Assembly: GCF_019430945.1 (NCBI RefSeq)
Contig: NZ_JAHYCB010000005.1
Span: forward strand, 310,001-374,000
DNA length: 64,000 nucleotides
Reading direction: 5' to 3'
DNA from: Neorhizobium populisoli
GTDB lineage: Bacteria > Pseudomonadota > Alphaproteobacteria > Rhizobiales > Rhizobiaceae
Of this stretch, positions 36,528-46,208 are shown one piece after another. Both the position numbers and the translations under genes were made by a program. The notes beneath the pieces are model-generated. The model did no database searches and had not been told where the DNA came from. It worked only from the letters and a program-made list of their open reading frames with translations. The first letter of the stretch is position 1. Each line of letters starts with the position of its first letter.

Positions 36528-36620
36528 GCCGTTTTCCGTTCCTACGCCGGCATGACCCGGATCAGGTTCAAGGGTCCGGCTCACCGCCATCTCAGCACCG
36601 TACGATGCCCCCCTCGGAAT
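36528..36620 (-). promoter_or_regulatory. TPP riboswitch (THI element)
   Basis: Read on the - strand, the conserved thi-box pieces appear in order: GGGGGGCATC, GCTGAGATGG (36597-36588 area), ACCCTTGAACCTGATCCGG (36575-36557 area) and GTCATGCCGGCGTAGGAA. Together these form the P2-P5 core that binds thiamine pyrophosphate. It precedes thiXY and should switch it off when TPP is high. Confidence 0.93.
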
Positions 36621-36677
36621 GCGGCGAAATTGTCGTGTTTCAGGAAAGATGTCAATGGATGGGATTGTAGAAGAGAA

Positions 36678-36753
36678 TGGTGGGCCCGGAGGGACTCGAA
36701 CCCCCAACCAAGCGGTTATGAGCCGCCGGCTCTAACCATTGAGCTACAGGCCC
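36678..36753 (-). tRNA. tRNA with CAT anticodon (probably tRNA-Ile2, else Met)
   Basis: A complete 76-base cloverleaf with encoded CCA is visible: 7-pair acceptor stem GGGCCTG/CGGGCCC, D-arm GTAGCTC..., anticodon loop CTCATAA (anticodon at 36720-36718), T-arm GGGGGTTCGAGTCCC. The general shape fits the lysidine-modified isoleucine tRNA of alphaproteobacteria more than initiator or elongator Met, but TilS identity elements were not tested. Confidence 0.93.
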
Positions 36754-36990
36754 TGCCTCAAAGGCATCGGCGGGCGCAATGGTTCGCCCGTCGAAATGTC
36801 GCTCTAACGTAAATCATGAAAGCTCACAAGCCATTGCCGCAATAGCTTCACAATCAAACGGCACCTAAACTCCTGGATGCGGCAAACCGTGGTTTCGATT
36901 CCTGCCAACCGACCCGCAGCCACAGGAAAAACAGGGCTCGATTGCGCACATCATGCGGCGCGGAGCCTCATAACAATCGGGAGACCGTCC

Positions 36991-37734
36991 ATGCGCCTTG
37001 CGCCTTCATCGTCACGTCTTGTCTTAGCTGCCCTCGTTTCCGGCGCGCTTGCCGCTTCCGCAGGGTTTGCAGCTGCGCAGGATATCCGCCCGCGTGATCC
37101 GGTCATTAATGTGGCGGGAGAAGGCGACGCTTCGGTCGCGCCTGACATGGCGGTCCTGACACTTGCCGTCGTCCGTAACGGCAAGACGGCGGCCGACGCC
37201 CTTTCCGCCAACAGTGCGGCGATGAACGAGGTTCTGCCGGCGCTGAAATCCGGCGGCATTGCCGAGCGGGACATCCAGACCAGCAATTTCTCGATCTATC
37301 CGCAATATCGCCACAACGAGCCGAAGAACGGCGTCATGGAGCCGCCGCAGATCGTCGGTTACGAGGTCTCCAACACATTGACGCTGAGGGTGCGGGACCT
37401 GGAGAAGCTCGGCGCCATCATCGATCAGTCAGTCAAGCTCGGCGTCAACCAGGGCGGCCAGATCGTCTTCACCAATGACGACCCGAGCAAGACGATGGCT
37501 GAAGCCCGCAAGGCCGCCGTCGCCGATGCGCTCGCACGGGCAAAGACCCTGACGGAGGCCGCCGGCGTCAAGCTCGGCCGTATCCTGGAGATCAGCGAAA
37601 ATGCGTCGCGCTCGATGCCGCCGCAGCCGATGATGCGCATGTCGATGGCGAAGGACATGGAAGCCACTCCGGTCGCAAGCGGCGAAAATACCTATAACGT
37701 GACCGTCAACGTCACTTTCGCGCTGGAGCAATAA
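36991..37734 (+). CDS. SIMPL-domain (DUF541) periplasmic protein, BP26/OMP28-like
   Basis: This 247-aa protein has a signal peptide of about 32 residues ending near AAAQD. The SIMPL pattern is VAGEGDASVAPDMAVLTLAVV, then ALKSGGIAERDIQTSNFSIYPQY and YEVSNTLTLRVRDL. The Brucella relative is the immunodominant periplasmic BP26, which forms ring-shaped oligomers; biochemical role is unclear. The start follows CGGGAGA. A strong terminator follows the gene. Confidence 0.88.
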   Translation: MRLAPSSSRLVLAALVSGALAASAGFAAAQDIRPRDPVINVAGEGDASVAPDMAVLTLAVVRNGKTAADALSANSAAMNEVLPALKSGGIAERDIQTSNFSIYPQYRHNEPKNGVMEPPQIVGYEVSNTLTLRVRDLEKLGAIIDQSVKLGVNQGGQIVFTNDDPSKTMAEARKAAVADALARAKTLTEAAGVKLGRILEISENASRSMPPQPMMRMSMAKDMEATPVASGENTYNVTVNVTFALEQ

Positions 37735-37745
37735 TCAAAGACAAA

Positions 37746-37785
37746 CGCCCCGCCGATCGTTTCTGATCGGCGGGGCGCTTTTTTT
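37746..37785. terminator. Bidirectional-capable terminator
   Basis: CGCCCCGCCGATC pairs perfectly with GATCGGCGGGGCG (37765-37777), followed by a seven-T tract. It ends the SIMPL gene and lies 35 bases past the stop of the converging secreted-protein gene. Confidence 0.85.
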
Positions 37786-37820
37786 CCGTCAACGGGCGAT
37801 TGGAGACGGAAACGGAAGCT

Positions 37821-38177
37821 TTAACGGCGAATGACCGGGCAGCCGCGGACATTGGCGAACACGACCCGGTCCGGACCTCGGCGACCGAAGCCGACGACGG
37901 TAACGGTGCGCGGCGAGACATCGACCACGCGAGTGCGGCGCAGGCCCATGCGGTCGGCCTTGGCTTCAGCCATCCACGGCGCGCAGCCCGGCCGCGGACG
38001 ATTGACCGGGCGATCCGGGCGCCAGGGGCGGCCCGGACCCCAATGGCGGTCGTCATGGCGGTACTGGACCTGGATGCTCATATCGGGACCGGCAGCGGAC
38101 GCGGTCGGGACTGCGGCGGAAAGGCCGGTCAACGCGACAAGGGCGGCGAAACCGGCTTTGACGATCAGGCTGGTCAT
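37821..38177 (-). CDS. Small secreted hypothetical protein
   Basis: The 118-aa product has a signal peptide (VKAGFAALVALTGLSAAVPTASA) and a basic, arginine- and tryptophan-rich mature part with two cysteines (PGCAPW, RGCPVIRR). The pattern resembles short conserved secreted proteins of rhizobia. ATG 38177 is used since it starts the signal peptide. No function is known to me. Confidence 0.65.
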   Translation of the reverse strand: MTSLIVKAGFAALVALTGLSAAVPTASAAGPDMSIQVQYRHDDRHWGPGRPWRPDRPVNRPRPGCAPWMAEAKADRMGLRRTRVVDVSPRTVTVVGFGRRGPDRVVFANVRGCPVIRR

Positions 38178-38318
38178 AAGTGTATCTCCGAAATCGGGGC
38201 CAGATCTACCCGGTCCCTGGTTGCGTCTCTCGCTCCCCAGCGATTGCGGCAAACCTAGAACTTCTCGTCTGAACGCATTCCTAATCTCGTATTCACCAAT
38301 CGTTCAGATGCGTCACGC

Positions 38319-38741
38319 CTATGCGGAAAGGTGAAGCACAACCTGCCGCACATGCGGCCGGTCGCGGTGTTCGAAAAGATAGATGCCCTGCCAGGTCCCC
38401 AGCATCATGCGGCCGCCATTGACGGGAATGCCGATCGAGGTCGCCGTCAGCGCCGCCTTGATATGGGCGGGCATATCGTCCGGCCCTTCGGCGGTGTGAA
38501 TTGCCCAGCGCATCGACGGATCGTCGGTCGGCGGCACAAGCCTGGAAAAGAAGGTTTTGAGGTCGCGCTGCACATCCGGATCGGCATTTTCCTGGATGAG
38601 TAGCGAGGAGGAGGTGTGACGGACAAAGACCGTCAGAAGCCCCTCGTCCACGCTCTGACGACGCAGGAAATCCTGCGCAGCATCGGTGAATTCGTAGAGC
38701 CCCTGCCCGCGCGTGGAAATCGAAATGACGGTCTGAGGCAT
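38319..38741 (-). CDS. YjbQ family (UPF0047) protein
   Basis: This 140-aa protein has the conserved VFVRHTSSSLLIQENADPDVQRDL and GTWQGIYLFEHRD blocks of UPF0047. Family members form trimers with a His/Glu metal site, and some show thiamine-phosphate synthase activity in vitro. It is a likely monocistronic gene. The thiamine link may be coincidental. Confidence 0.85.
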   Translation of the reverse strand: MPQTVISISTRGQGLYEFTDAAQDFLRRQSVDEGLLTVFVRHTSSSLLIQENADPDVQRDLKTFFSRLVPPTDDPSMRWAIHTAEGPDDMPAHIKAALTATSIGIPVNGGRMMLGTWQGIYLFEHRDRPHVRQVVLHLSA

Positions 38742-38799
38742 GGGCGGGCGGTCCTTTTGATGGCAATGCGAAAGAACCGCCCTTCTATCACCAGCAGTC

Positions 38800-39153
38800 T
38801 CACAAAGTCAGGAAACTCTGAAAACCGCCATAAATCATCCGCTTTCCGTCGAAGATCTCTTTCCAGTCCTCGCCGGCAACCCGCGGATCGTTCATCACCT
38901 TATTGTTGATCTCGTCGCGCCGCGCACGGCTCTCATAGGTGATCCAGGCAAAGATTACCGTCTCCTCGTCGGTCGCATGCACCGCACGGGGAAACGAGGT
39001 GAATTCGCCATAGGGCACGTCGTCCGCGACGCATTCCACGTAGCTGAGAGCACCATATTCCTTCCAGATGTCGCCGGCACGCCGTGCGAAGTCCTTGTAG
39101 CGCTCGAGATTTGCCTTCGGCACGGCCAGCAGAAAACCATCGACATAGGGCAT
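38800..39153 (-). CDS. DUF1428 family protein (YbaA-like)
   Basis: This 117-aa cytoplasmic protein begins MPYVDGFLLAVPKANLERY and contains YVECVADDVPYGEFTSFPRAV and VFAWITYESRARRDEIN, the DUF1428 pattern with a dimeric alpha-beta-barrel fold. GGAGG stands 7 bases before this ATG. The role is unknown. Confidence 0.85.
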   Translation of the reverse strand: MPYVDGFLLAVPKANLERYKDFARRAGDIWKEYGALSYVECVADDVPYGEFTSFPRAVHATDEETVIFAWITYESRARRDEINNKVMNDPRVAGEDWKEIFDGKRMIYGGFQSFLTL

Positions 39154-39238
39154 GTAGCGTCCTCCTTTTTGCTTTGACAATCCAAGGACGTGGGCACCTG
39201 GATCGATCCGACAAGCAGGACGGTTGTTTTTTCAGGAA

Positions 39239-40462
39239 TTATCCCTGAAGCGTCTTCACTTTGACAAGCTCCGGAAAAAGCTTGATCCAGAGCAGCACCA
39301 CGACAAGCGTGCCGATGCCGCCGATCACCCCGGTCATTACGGGACCAAGGAAGCCGGCCAGCAGCCCGGATTCGAATTCGCCGAGCTGGTTGGACGTGCC
39401 GATGAACAGCGAGTTGACGGCGCTGACCCGCCCGCGCATCTCGTCCGGCGTCAGCAACTGCACCAGCGAGCTGCGCACCACGACGCTCACCGTATCGGCC
39501 GCGCCCAGAATTGCGAGGCAGGCGATCGACAGGGTGATATTGCTCGAGAGCGAAAAGCCGATCGTCGCGACGCCGAAGATCGCGCAGGCGATCATCATCC
39601 AGCGGCCGACATCCCGTTTCAGCGGATAACGGGCAAGCATCAGCGCCATGACAAGCGCGCCGATCGCCGGCGCCGCGCGCAGGAAACCGAGCCCCCAGGG
39701 CCCGGCATGCAGGATATCCTTGGCAAACATCGGCATCAGCGCGGTCGCGCCGCCGAGCAGAACCGCAAACAGGTCGAGCGAGATCGCCCCGAAGATCACC
39801 GGCCGGCTGCGGATGAAGGCGACGCCTGCAAAGGCCGATGTCAATGTTACCGGTTCGCGCACAACGATGCGTTTCTCGACCTTGATCAGTAGGATGTTGA
39901 CGCTGGCGACCAGCAGGAAGACCGCGGAAGTAATGAACGGCGCGGTGGCGTGAATGCCGTAAAGCAGACCACCGGAGGCCGGTCCGATGATGAACGCCAC
40001 CTGCTGCAGCGAGGTCGACGTGGCGACCGCCTGCTGCAACATCGAAGGCTGGACGATGTTCGGCAGAAGCGCGGTACTGGTCGGCTGCTGGAATGCCTGG
40101 GCCGCACCGAGCAGGGTCACGGCCGCAAAGATGATCTCCGCCGTGATCCACCCTTCGAAGATCGCCAGCGTCAGCACGATCGCGATCAAGGCCTGCGCGA
40201 GCTGGCAGACCAGGACGACGATGCGCCGGTCGAAATAATCCGCCACATGGCCGACGACCAGCGTCAGGAAGAAGCGCGGCAGGAACTGGCAGAAACCGAC
40301 AAAGCCCAGTGCGAAGGCGCTGTGGGTCAGATCGTAGATCATCCAGCCGACAGCGATCGTCATCGACTGCGAAGCAAGGCCGGTCAGAACGCGGGCCGAA
40401 GCGAAATTGAGGTAACCCGCATGGCGTAGCACGCTCTGCGGGATCGGTTGCGCACTATCCAT
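39239..40462 (-). CDS. MFS transporter, EntS-like (MFS_3)
   Basis: This roughly 407-aa inner-membrane protein has twelve hydrophobic segments and the MFS_3 signature loop GHVADYFDRRIVVLV between helices 2 and 3. It resembles enterobactin-exporter-type efflux proteins, but the substrate is unknown. ATG at 40462 is preferred to the GTG at 40474. Confidence 0.85.
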   Translation of the reverse strand: MDSAQPIPQSVLRHAGYLNFASARVLTGLASQSMTIAVGWMIYDLTHSAFALGFVGFCQFLPRFFLTLVVGHVADYFDRRIVVLVCQLAQALIAIVLTLAIFEGWITAEIIFAAVTLLGAAQAFQQPTSTALLPNIVQPSMLQQAVATSTSLQQVAFIIGPASGGLLYGIHATAPFITSAVFLLVASVNILLIKVEKRIVVREPVTLTSAFAGVAFIRSRPVIFGAISLDLFAVLLGGATALMPMFAKDILHAGPWGLGFLRAAPAIGALVMALMLARYPLKRDVGRWMMIACAIFGVATIGFSLSSNITLSIACLAILGAADTVSVVVRSSLVQLLTPDEMRGRVSAVNSLFIGTSNQLGEFESGLLAGFLGPVMTGVIGGIGTLVVVLLWIKLFPELVKVKTLQG

Positions 40463-40589
40463 TCGAACCGTCACTTGCCGGCTCGCGGAGCCTGCCTATA
40501 GGAAATTTATAGGCTCCTGTTCCGCCCGAAACCGCGGCTTGTCAATGCTTTGCGGGACTGGATCGGACCGCTCACGCGAATTTGCCGCC

Positions 40590-40982
40590 TCACGCCGTAA
40601 CGCTGGCGGTGATGATCTCGATGGAATCGACACGGTCCGGATAGAAAGCGAGATGCTCTCGGATTTCGGCGACAGCCTCATAGGGGCTCTCGTAAGACCA
40701 GACAGCATTGACCGAACGACCGCCGCCAGACGGGATGCTGTAATACGATGCCTCGCCCTTATAGGGGCAATACGTCTTGTGCTCGGTGCGCTCCAGCAGC
40801 GCCATGTCCACATCCTTGCGCGGAATATAATAAACCGGCGGATAATTCGCTTCCTGCAGGATCAGCGGATCGGCGCTATAGGCGACCACCTTGTCGCCCA
40901 GCCTGACGACGACGCGAACAGGATCATGCTCAATGGTAATCGGGTGGTCGGGTCCCGGTATCTTCTGCACACGCGTATCCAT
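40590..40982 (-). CDS. DUF427 family protein
   Basis: This 130-aa protein contains the DUF427 pattern: ALLEADYPPVYYIP-like stretch (here LILQEANYPPVYYIPRKDV), HKTYCPYKGEASYYSI and AVWSYESPYEAVAEI. The family has a mostly beta fold with a conserved Cys-Pro-Tyr-Lys segment and no firm function. Confidence 0.87.
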   Translation of the reverse strand: MDTRVQKIPGPDHPITIEHDPVRVVVRLGDKVVAYSADPLILQEANYPPVYYIPRKDVDMALLERTEHKTYCPYKGEASYYSIPSGGGRSVNAVWSYESPYEAVAEIREHLAFYPDRVDSIEIITASVTA

Positions 40983-41089
40983 GGCTAGTCCCTTTGACTT
41001 TGCTTATTGAGCAAAACATGTAGGGGACCGAATGCCGCAACCCAAGCGGCCGGAACGGAATACAGCGGCCGCCGTTCATGAACAATCGC

Positions 41090-42130
41090 TCAAAACGTGG
41101 TGATCACGCTGATGCCGGGCGTCTCCGCCTTGTCCATGGTCATCAGCGCCGGAATGGCCTCCTCCAGGCTGATCCGTTTCGAGATCAGTTGCTGCGGCTT
41201 CATCTTGCCGGTCTGCAACATGGCGAGCATCGCGTCGTACCGCCAGGCTTGCATGCCATGGCTGCCGTAGATTTCCAGCTCATGGCCAATCACCTGTGCC
41301 ATCGGGATCGAAGGCGTTGCATGTTCGCCGAGCATCAGCCCGACCTGTACATGCCGTCCCCGCCGGCGCAGGTTCTTGATCGAGTTAAAGCAGGTCACCG
41401 GATGGCCGAGCGCATCGATCGACACATGCGCGCCACCCTTGGTGATCTCGCGCACCGCCTCCACCACATCCGGCACCGTCTTCGCATTGATCGTCGCCAC
41501 CGCGCCGCACTGGCGGGCCAGCGCCAGCTTGTCCTCGGCAAGATCGATACCAATCACATTGGCGCCGAGCGCCGTCGCGATCATGATCGCGGACAACCCC
41601 ACGCCGCCGCAACCGTGTACAGCGACCCAGTCGCCGGGGCCGGTGCGTGCCTGATCTGCGATCGCGCGGAAAGAGGTCGCAAAACGGCAGCCGAGGCTCG
41701 CCGCCGTAGCATCGTCGATTTCTTCGGGCAGGGTGACGAGATTGGTGTCGGCATAATCGATCGCCACATATTCCGCGAAAGAACCCCAATGGGTGAAGCC
41801 CGGCTGGAACTGGCTGGGGCAAACCTGCTGGTTGCCGGAATGGCATTCGGCGCAATGTCCGCAGCCGGACACGAAGGGCACCGTCACCCGGTCGCCGACC
41901 TTGAAGCGCATGACACCCTTGCCGGTCGCCACGACCTTGCCTGCCAATTCATGACCCGGCACATGCGGCAGCTTGATATCGGCATCATGCCCCATCCATC
42001 CATGCCAGTCGCTGCGGCAAAGCCCGGTCGCACCGACCTTGATGACGACACCGTCGAATGTCGGCTCCGGATCGGGAAGATTGCGGATTTCCGGCGCCTT
42101 TTCAAAGGCATCGTAGAACATGGCTTTCAT
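41090..42130 (-). CDS. Zinc-dependent alcohol dehydrogenase
   Basis: This 346-aa medium-chain dehydrogenase has catalytic zinc in [15 protein letters not shown] and PGHELAG, structural zinc in [15 protein letters not shown], and nucleotide-binding [15 protein letters not shown] at 42130 is used; longer reading is not supported. The alcohol substrate is unknown. Confidence 0.88.
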   Translation of the reverse strand: MKAMFYDAFEKAPEIRNLPDPEPTFDGVVIKVGATGLCRSDWHGWMGHDADIKLPHVPGHELAGKVVATGKGVMRFKVGDRVTVPFVSGCGHCAECHSGNQQVCPSQFQPGFTHWGSFAEYVAIDYADTNLVTLPEEIDDATAASLGCRFATSFRAIADQARTGPGDWVAVHGCGGVGLSAIMIATALGANVIGIDLAEDKLALARQCGAVATINAKTVPDVVEAVREITKGGAHVSIDALGHPVTCFNSIKNLRRRGRHVQVGLMLGEHATPSIPMAQVIGHELEIYGSHGMQAWRYDAMLAMLQTGKMKPQQLISKRISLEEAIPALMTMDKAETPGISVITTF

Positions 42131-42292
42131 GGCAGACCCTCGACAAAGTGGCCGAAGCATAGTCGAAAGACCCCGCCGGTCAATTAACAAAGGGTGATGT
42201 TTGCATGACCCGAAATGATGCTGATGCCCCTCGATTCGGCTTTGTGAACTGCCATGCGCTTGACGTTATCGGCAGCTCAGAGCGTCGCCTCA

Positions 42293-44149
42293 TCACTCAT
42301 GCGAGCGGATGACCTCCAGAAACGCATCCCCATATCGCTCAAGTTTCGATTGGCCCACACCGGAAATTCCGAGCAGTGCGTCACGGTTCGTCGGGCGCTC
42401 CGTCGCGAATGCGACCAGCGTCGTGTCGGGAAACACCACATAAGGCGGCACCGAAAGCTCCTTGGCGATCGCGAGGCGTGCCTGGCGGAGAGCCTCGAAA
42501 AGTTCCGCATCGGCCCCCTCCAGCGCGGATCTGGCGTTTGCCGAACTCGACGACGCGCTTCTCGCAGCCTTGCCGGTCGTCGGCCGGTCCTTGCGGAAAC
42601 GTACCTCGCGCTCGTGTTTGAAAACGGCCCGTGCCTCCGGTTCCAGCTTCAAGGCCCCAAACGCATTATGATCGACACCGACGAGACCCGCCGCAAGCAA
42701 CTGGCGGTAAACCGATTGCCAGGTCTTGGAGGCGATATCCTTGCCGGCGCCGAAGACCGGCATGTCCACATGTCCGAACCGCGTCGTCTTTTCGTTGACA
42801 TTGCCGAGCAGCACATCGATCAGATGCCCGGTACCGAAACGTTCTCCGGTGCGGTAGATCGCCGCCAGCGCCTTGATCGCTGCTTCTGTGCCGTCCCATG
42901 TCTCAACGGGTTTCAGGCAGGTATCGCAATTGCCGCATTGGCCGGCATGCGCTTCGCCGAAATGCGCCAGGATCGCCTGCCGACGGCAGCCCGGCGTTTC
43001 ACAGATGCCGAGCAGCGCGTTGAGCTTGGCGCGCTCGACCCGCTTCACCTCATTTGCCGAATTGCCCTCATCGATCATCCGTCCGCGCTGGATGACATCC
43101 GCCATGCCATAGGCCATCCAAACATCCGACGGCAGGCCGTCACGCCCCGCGCGCCCCGTCTCCTGATAATAGGCCTCGACCGAACCCGGCAGGTCGAGAT
43201 GCGCGACATATCGTACGTTCGGCTTGTCGATGCCCATGCCGAACGCGACGGTTGCGACAAGGCAAAGTTCTTCTTCTTTCAGGAACGCATCCTGATTGGC
43301 ATCGCGCAGGTGGCGCTCCATGCCGGCATGGTAGGGAAGCGCATAGATGCCCTGCCCGTTCAGCCAGTCGGCCGTGTCCTCCACCTTGGCCCGAGACAGG
43401 CAATAGACGATGCCGCTCGAACCCTTGTGGCGCGACAGGAACCGCAGCAATTGCTGGCGCGGCTGGTCGCGTTCGACGATCTCGTAAGCGATGTTCGGCC
43501 TGTCGAACGAGGTGGTGAACACTTCCGCCGAATGCAGTCCCAGCTTGTCGATAATGTCTTCGCGCGTATGCGGATCGGCCGTCGCCGTCAGTGCGATACG
43601 CGGCACGCCGGGATAATCTTCCGCCAGCCGGCCGAGCTCGCGATATTCCGGCCGGAAATCATGTCCCCACTGGGAAACACAATGCGCCTCGTCGATGGCA
43701 AACAGCGCGATACGGGCATTGCCGATCACGTCCCGGAAGCCGGGGGTGACGATGCGCTCCGGCGTCACATACAGAAGATCGAGATCGCCATTGGTGATCG
43801 CACGGCGGACATCCATGAACTCCTCGCGGCTCAGCGACGAATTGAGCGCTGCGGCCCGCACGCCGAGTTGCTTTAGCGCCTCCACCTGATCGCGCATCAG
43901 CGCGATCAGCGGCGAGATGACGATGCCGACACCGGCCCGGCAAAGCGCGGGAATCTGGAAGCACAGCGATTTGCCCGCGCCCGTCGGAAACAATACGACC
44001 GCATCGCCGCCCGACACGACCCGATCAACCACTGCCGCCTGCTTGCCGCGAAAGGCGGGATAACCATAGACGCGCTTCAGCACGTCGAGCGGATTTCTCG
44101 CTCCCTCTTTGTCGAACAGGTGATCGATACTGGCTTCAATCTGCGGCAT
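42293..44149 (-). CDS. recQ: ATP-dependent DNA helicase RecQ
   Basis: This 618-aa helicase has Walker [13 protein letters not shown] motif [18 protein letters not shown], and motif [16 protein letters not shown]. The zinc-binding CETPGCRRQ...CGNCDTC follows, then winged helix, then a C-terminal HRDC region ([18 protein letters not shown]). It acts in recombination and fork repair. ATG at 44149 begins MPQIEASID; another ATG at 44176 is possible. Confidence 0.95.
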   Translation of the reverse strand: MPQIEASIDHLFDKEGARNPLDVLKRVYGYPAFRGKQAAVVDRVVSGGDAVVLFPTGAGKSLCFQIPALCRAGVGIVISPLIALMRDQVEALKQLGVRAAALNSSLSREEFMDVRRAITNGDLDLLYVTPERIVTPGFRDVIGNARIALFAIDEAHCVSQWGHDFRPEYRELGRLAEDYPGVPRIALTATADPHTREDIIDKLGLHSAEVFTTSFDRPNIAYEIVERDQPRQQLLRFLSRHKGSSGIVYCLSRAKVEDTADWLNGQGIYALPYHAGMERHLRDANQDAFLKEEELCLVATVAFGMGIDKPNVRYVAHLDLPGSVEAYYQETGRAGRDGLPSDVWMAYGMADVIQRGRMIDEGNSANEVKRVERAKLNALLGICETPGCRRQAILAHFGEAHAGQCGNCDTCLKPVETWDGTEAAIKALAAIYRTGERFGTGHLIDVLLGNVNEKTTRFGHVDMPVFGAGKDIASKTWQSVYRQLLAAGLVGVDHNAFGALKLEPEARAVFKHEREVRFRKDRPTTGKAARSASSSSANARSALEGADAELFEALRQARLAIAKELSVPPYVVFPDTTLVAFATERPTNRDALLGISGVGQSKLERYGDAFLEVIRSHE

Positions 44150-44269
44150 GGAATCGCTTTCGTGGGAAGGCGGCATATTGCACGGCCGGAACGGTCGCGG
44201 CCAGCCCGCCGCAATTTTCGCATGTCTGGTCACGGCAATCCCGAAACCGCCGCCGATAAGACCGGTTCA

Positions 44270-45412
44270 CTAAAACACCGGAAAACGCCGCTTCTTCCAT
44301 TCGCTGCGCGGCACGATACCGCCGACCTTGAAGGCGAATGAAAGCACCTTGGTGGCTCCTTCATCGACCTCGCAACGCAGGCTCACGTCATACCAGTCGC
44401 CGCGGGTGCGAAAACTGGTGCTCTTGTCGATCGTCGTTCCGGAGGGCAGTCGCAGCGACGGCAGAAATTCCGGCCAGTAGGAGGCGCTGCGCAGCTGCGC
44501 CTTCAATTCCGTCGAGCAAAGCTCGCCGGCCCGCAGGTCTCGCGGCAGGTTGCCCATCGCCGTCATCGCCACCGGATCATTGGTCATATCGCGCGAAAAG
44601 AGCTTCTTCGCCTCATCAAGCTTCGGCGCATTGTCCTGCGTCGGTGTCTTCCTGGGCTCTGCCTTTGCAGCCTCAACCGGCGGCGGGGCCGTGATGATTT
44701 CCATACGCAACGCATCCGGCGCCGTCCCCTTGACGGGGCCGTTCTGCTGCGGATTGCTGGAAACAATCGCGATTTCCGGCACGTTCACGTCGTCGGGAAC
44801 GGGATTGGCCGGCGGAGCTTCCGCAACGGCTTCCGGCTTTTCCTCGACGGGTGTGGGCGGCTTGACCTCGGCAACATCGGGCTCGGTCTGCTCCGGCGGG
44901 GTGGCGGATTCCTGGGCCGTATCGCCTTCTGCGGATTTCCTCGGCCCCGTATCCTTCTCGCCGAACTGGTGGACCTCGCGCAAGACCGGCACCGGCTGCG
45001 GGCGGCCCTCCTTTTCTCCCGGCGCCTCATTCTGCTTCGCCTCTTCCGTCTTCGGCGGCGGAGGGGGTGGAGGCGGCTCCTCCTTTTTGGCCTCTTCCTT
45101 TGGAGGCTCAGGCGGCGGAGGCGGCGGTTCTTCCTTCTTCGCTTCTTCAGCCTTGGGCGGTTCCGGCGGCTTCTGTTCTTCGGCCTTCTTTTCCGGCTCC
45201 TCTGCCTTTTTCTCTTCCGCCTTCTCTTCTTCAGGCGGTGGAACGATCTCGACGCTGACGCTCTCGTCCTTCTGCGGCTCAGCAACATCGAGCGGCAGAT
45301 GGAAGAACAGGATGAAGGCGAACACGACATGCAGCAGGATCGAGGCAGAAACGCCCAATCCTATCCCGCGGGCCTTGCCCACGCCGCGATGCTCTTCATG
45401 TTCATCCGTCAT
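44270..45412 (-). CDS. DUF930 protein with TonB-like proline/glutamate-rich stalk
   Basis: The 380-aa protein has one N-terminal membrane helix (about residues 18-40). A long P-, E- and K-rich stretch runs from about residue 50 to 140, with EEPPPPPPEPPKEEAKK-type repeats, then an acidic linker and a compact C-terminal domain (about 280-380) with two cysteines (GELCSTELK; SLRCEVDE). The layout, inner-membrane anchor plus periplasm-spanning rod, copies TonB/TolA. The C-terminal domain fits DUF930, not TonB. The role is unknown; a periplasmic or energy-coupling adaptor is possible. Confidence 0.8.
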   Translation of the reverse strand: MTDEHEEHRGVGKARGIGLGVSASILLHVVFAFILFFHLPLDVAEPQKDESVSVEIVPPPEEEKAEEKKAEEPEKKAEEQKPPEPPKAEEAKKEEPPPPPPEPPKEEAKKEEPPPPPPPPKTEEAKQNEAPGEKEGRPQPVPVLREVHQFGEKDTGPRKSAEGDTAQESATPPEQTEPDVAEVKPPTPVEEKPEAVAEAPPANPVPDDVNVPEIAIVSSNPQQNGPVKGTAPDALRMEIITAPPPVEAAKAEPRKTPTQDNAPKLDEAKKLFSRDMTNDPVAMTAMGNLPRDLRAGELCSTELKAQLRSASYWPEFLPSLRLPSGTTIDKSTSFRTRGDWYDVSLRCEVDEGATKVLSFAFKVGGIVPRSEWKKRRFPVF

Positions 45413-45585
45413 GCTTGCCGATGTAAGATGGAAACCCGGCCGGATCGAGTCCCGCCTGATCGAAACCGAACAATTTCCCGAAGCTTTGACACCGGGCGTG
45501 ACCCGCCGGTCATAGCGCGGCCCCTTGAACCAGCCGCCTCTCCCCGGCAACGCAGCCATGCATCGATCGCATTGCAAAGAAACCG

Positions 45586-45595
45586 ACCGTACGGT
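45586..45595. promoter_or_regulatory. TetR operator candidate
   Basis: ACCGTACGGT, a perfect 10-base palindrome, lies 11 bases upstream of the tetR start. A flanking AAACCG...TATGTTT surround is partly symmetric. Autoregulation and control of the SMR gene are inferred. Confidence 0.5.
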
Positions 45596-45606
45596 ATGTT
45601 TATCTC

Positions 45607-46170
45607 ATGTCAAAAGCTCACAAACGCGAAAAACAGCCAGAACTCGTCCGCCGCTCTCTTCTCGATCACGCGGCGCGCTGCGCCGTGGAAGAAGGTCTGG
45701 CACGCCTCACCCTGCAAACGGTAGCCGAGGCGGCTTCCGTCACCAAGGGCGGCTTGCTGCACCATTTTCCCAGCAAACAGGCGCTGATCGAGGCGGTGTT
45801 CGAGGACATGCTGGGCAGACTGGACGAGGAAATCGAACGGCTGACCGCGGAAGACGGCATTGAAAAAGGCAGGTTCACCCGCGCCTATATCGATGCATTT
45901 TTCCAGGTGACGCGCGACGGGCCGAAAAGCCCCTGGGCGGCTCTCGCCATTTCCTCGATGACCGACGCCGGCCTGCGCGCCCTTTGGTCGGACTGGATGA
46001 GCGAACGTTTGGAGCGCCATGCGGCCACCGACAGTCATCCGGCCTTCAAACTGGCACGTTATGCGGCGGATGGCATCTGGCTTGCCAACCTGACCGAAGC
46101 AAACGGCATCCCGGCTGAGGAACTGGCCGGGCTCCGCGACCAACTGAAACACATGACCCAAACCGACTGA
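45607..46170 (+). CDS. TetR-family regulator
   Basis: This 187-aa protein has an N-terminal helix-turn-helix (LQTVAEAASVTKGGLLHHFPSKQALIEAVFEDM) and a C-terminal ligand-binding bundle. It precedes an SMR efflux gene by 38 bases, so it most likely represses that pump in response to a cationic drug or metabolite. Confidence 0.9.
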   Translation: MSKAHKREKQPELVRRSLLDHAARCAVEEGLARLTLQTVAEAASVTKGGLLHHFPSKQALIEAVFEDMLGRLDEEIERLTAEDGIEKGRFTRAYIDAFFQVTRDGPKSPWAALAISSMTDAGLRALWSDWMSERLERHAATDSHPAFKLARYAADGIWLANLTEANGIPAEELAGLRDQLKHMTQTD

Positions 46171-46208
46171 CGCAGACTGCGCATTCAAACACAAGAAGAG
46201 GGACCGAA

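Noticed and set aside
44969..45724. Leucine/arginine-rich + strand frame
   Set aside because: It is the reverse complement of the proline/glutamate-rich stalk of the DUF930 gene.
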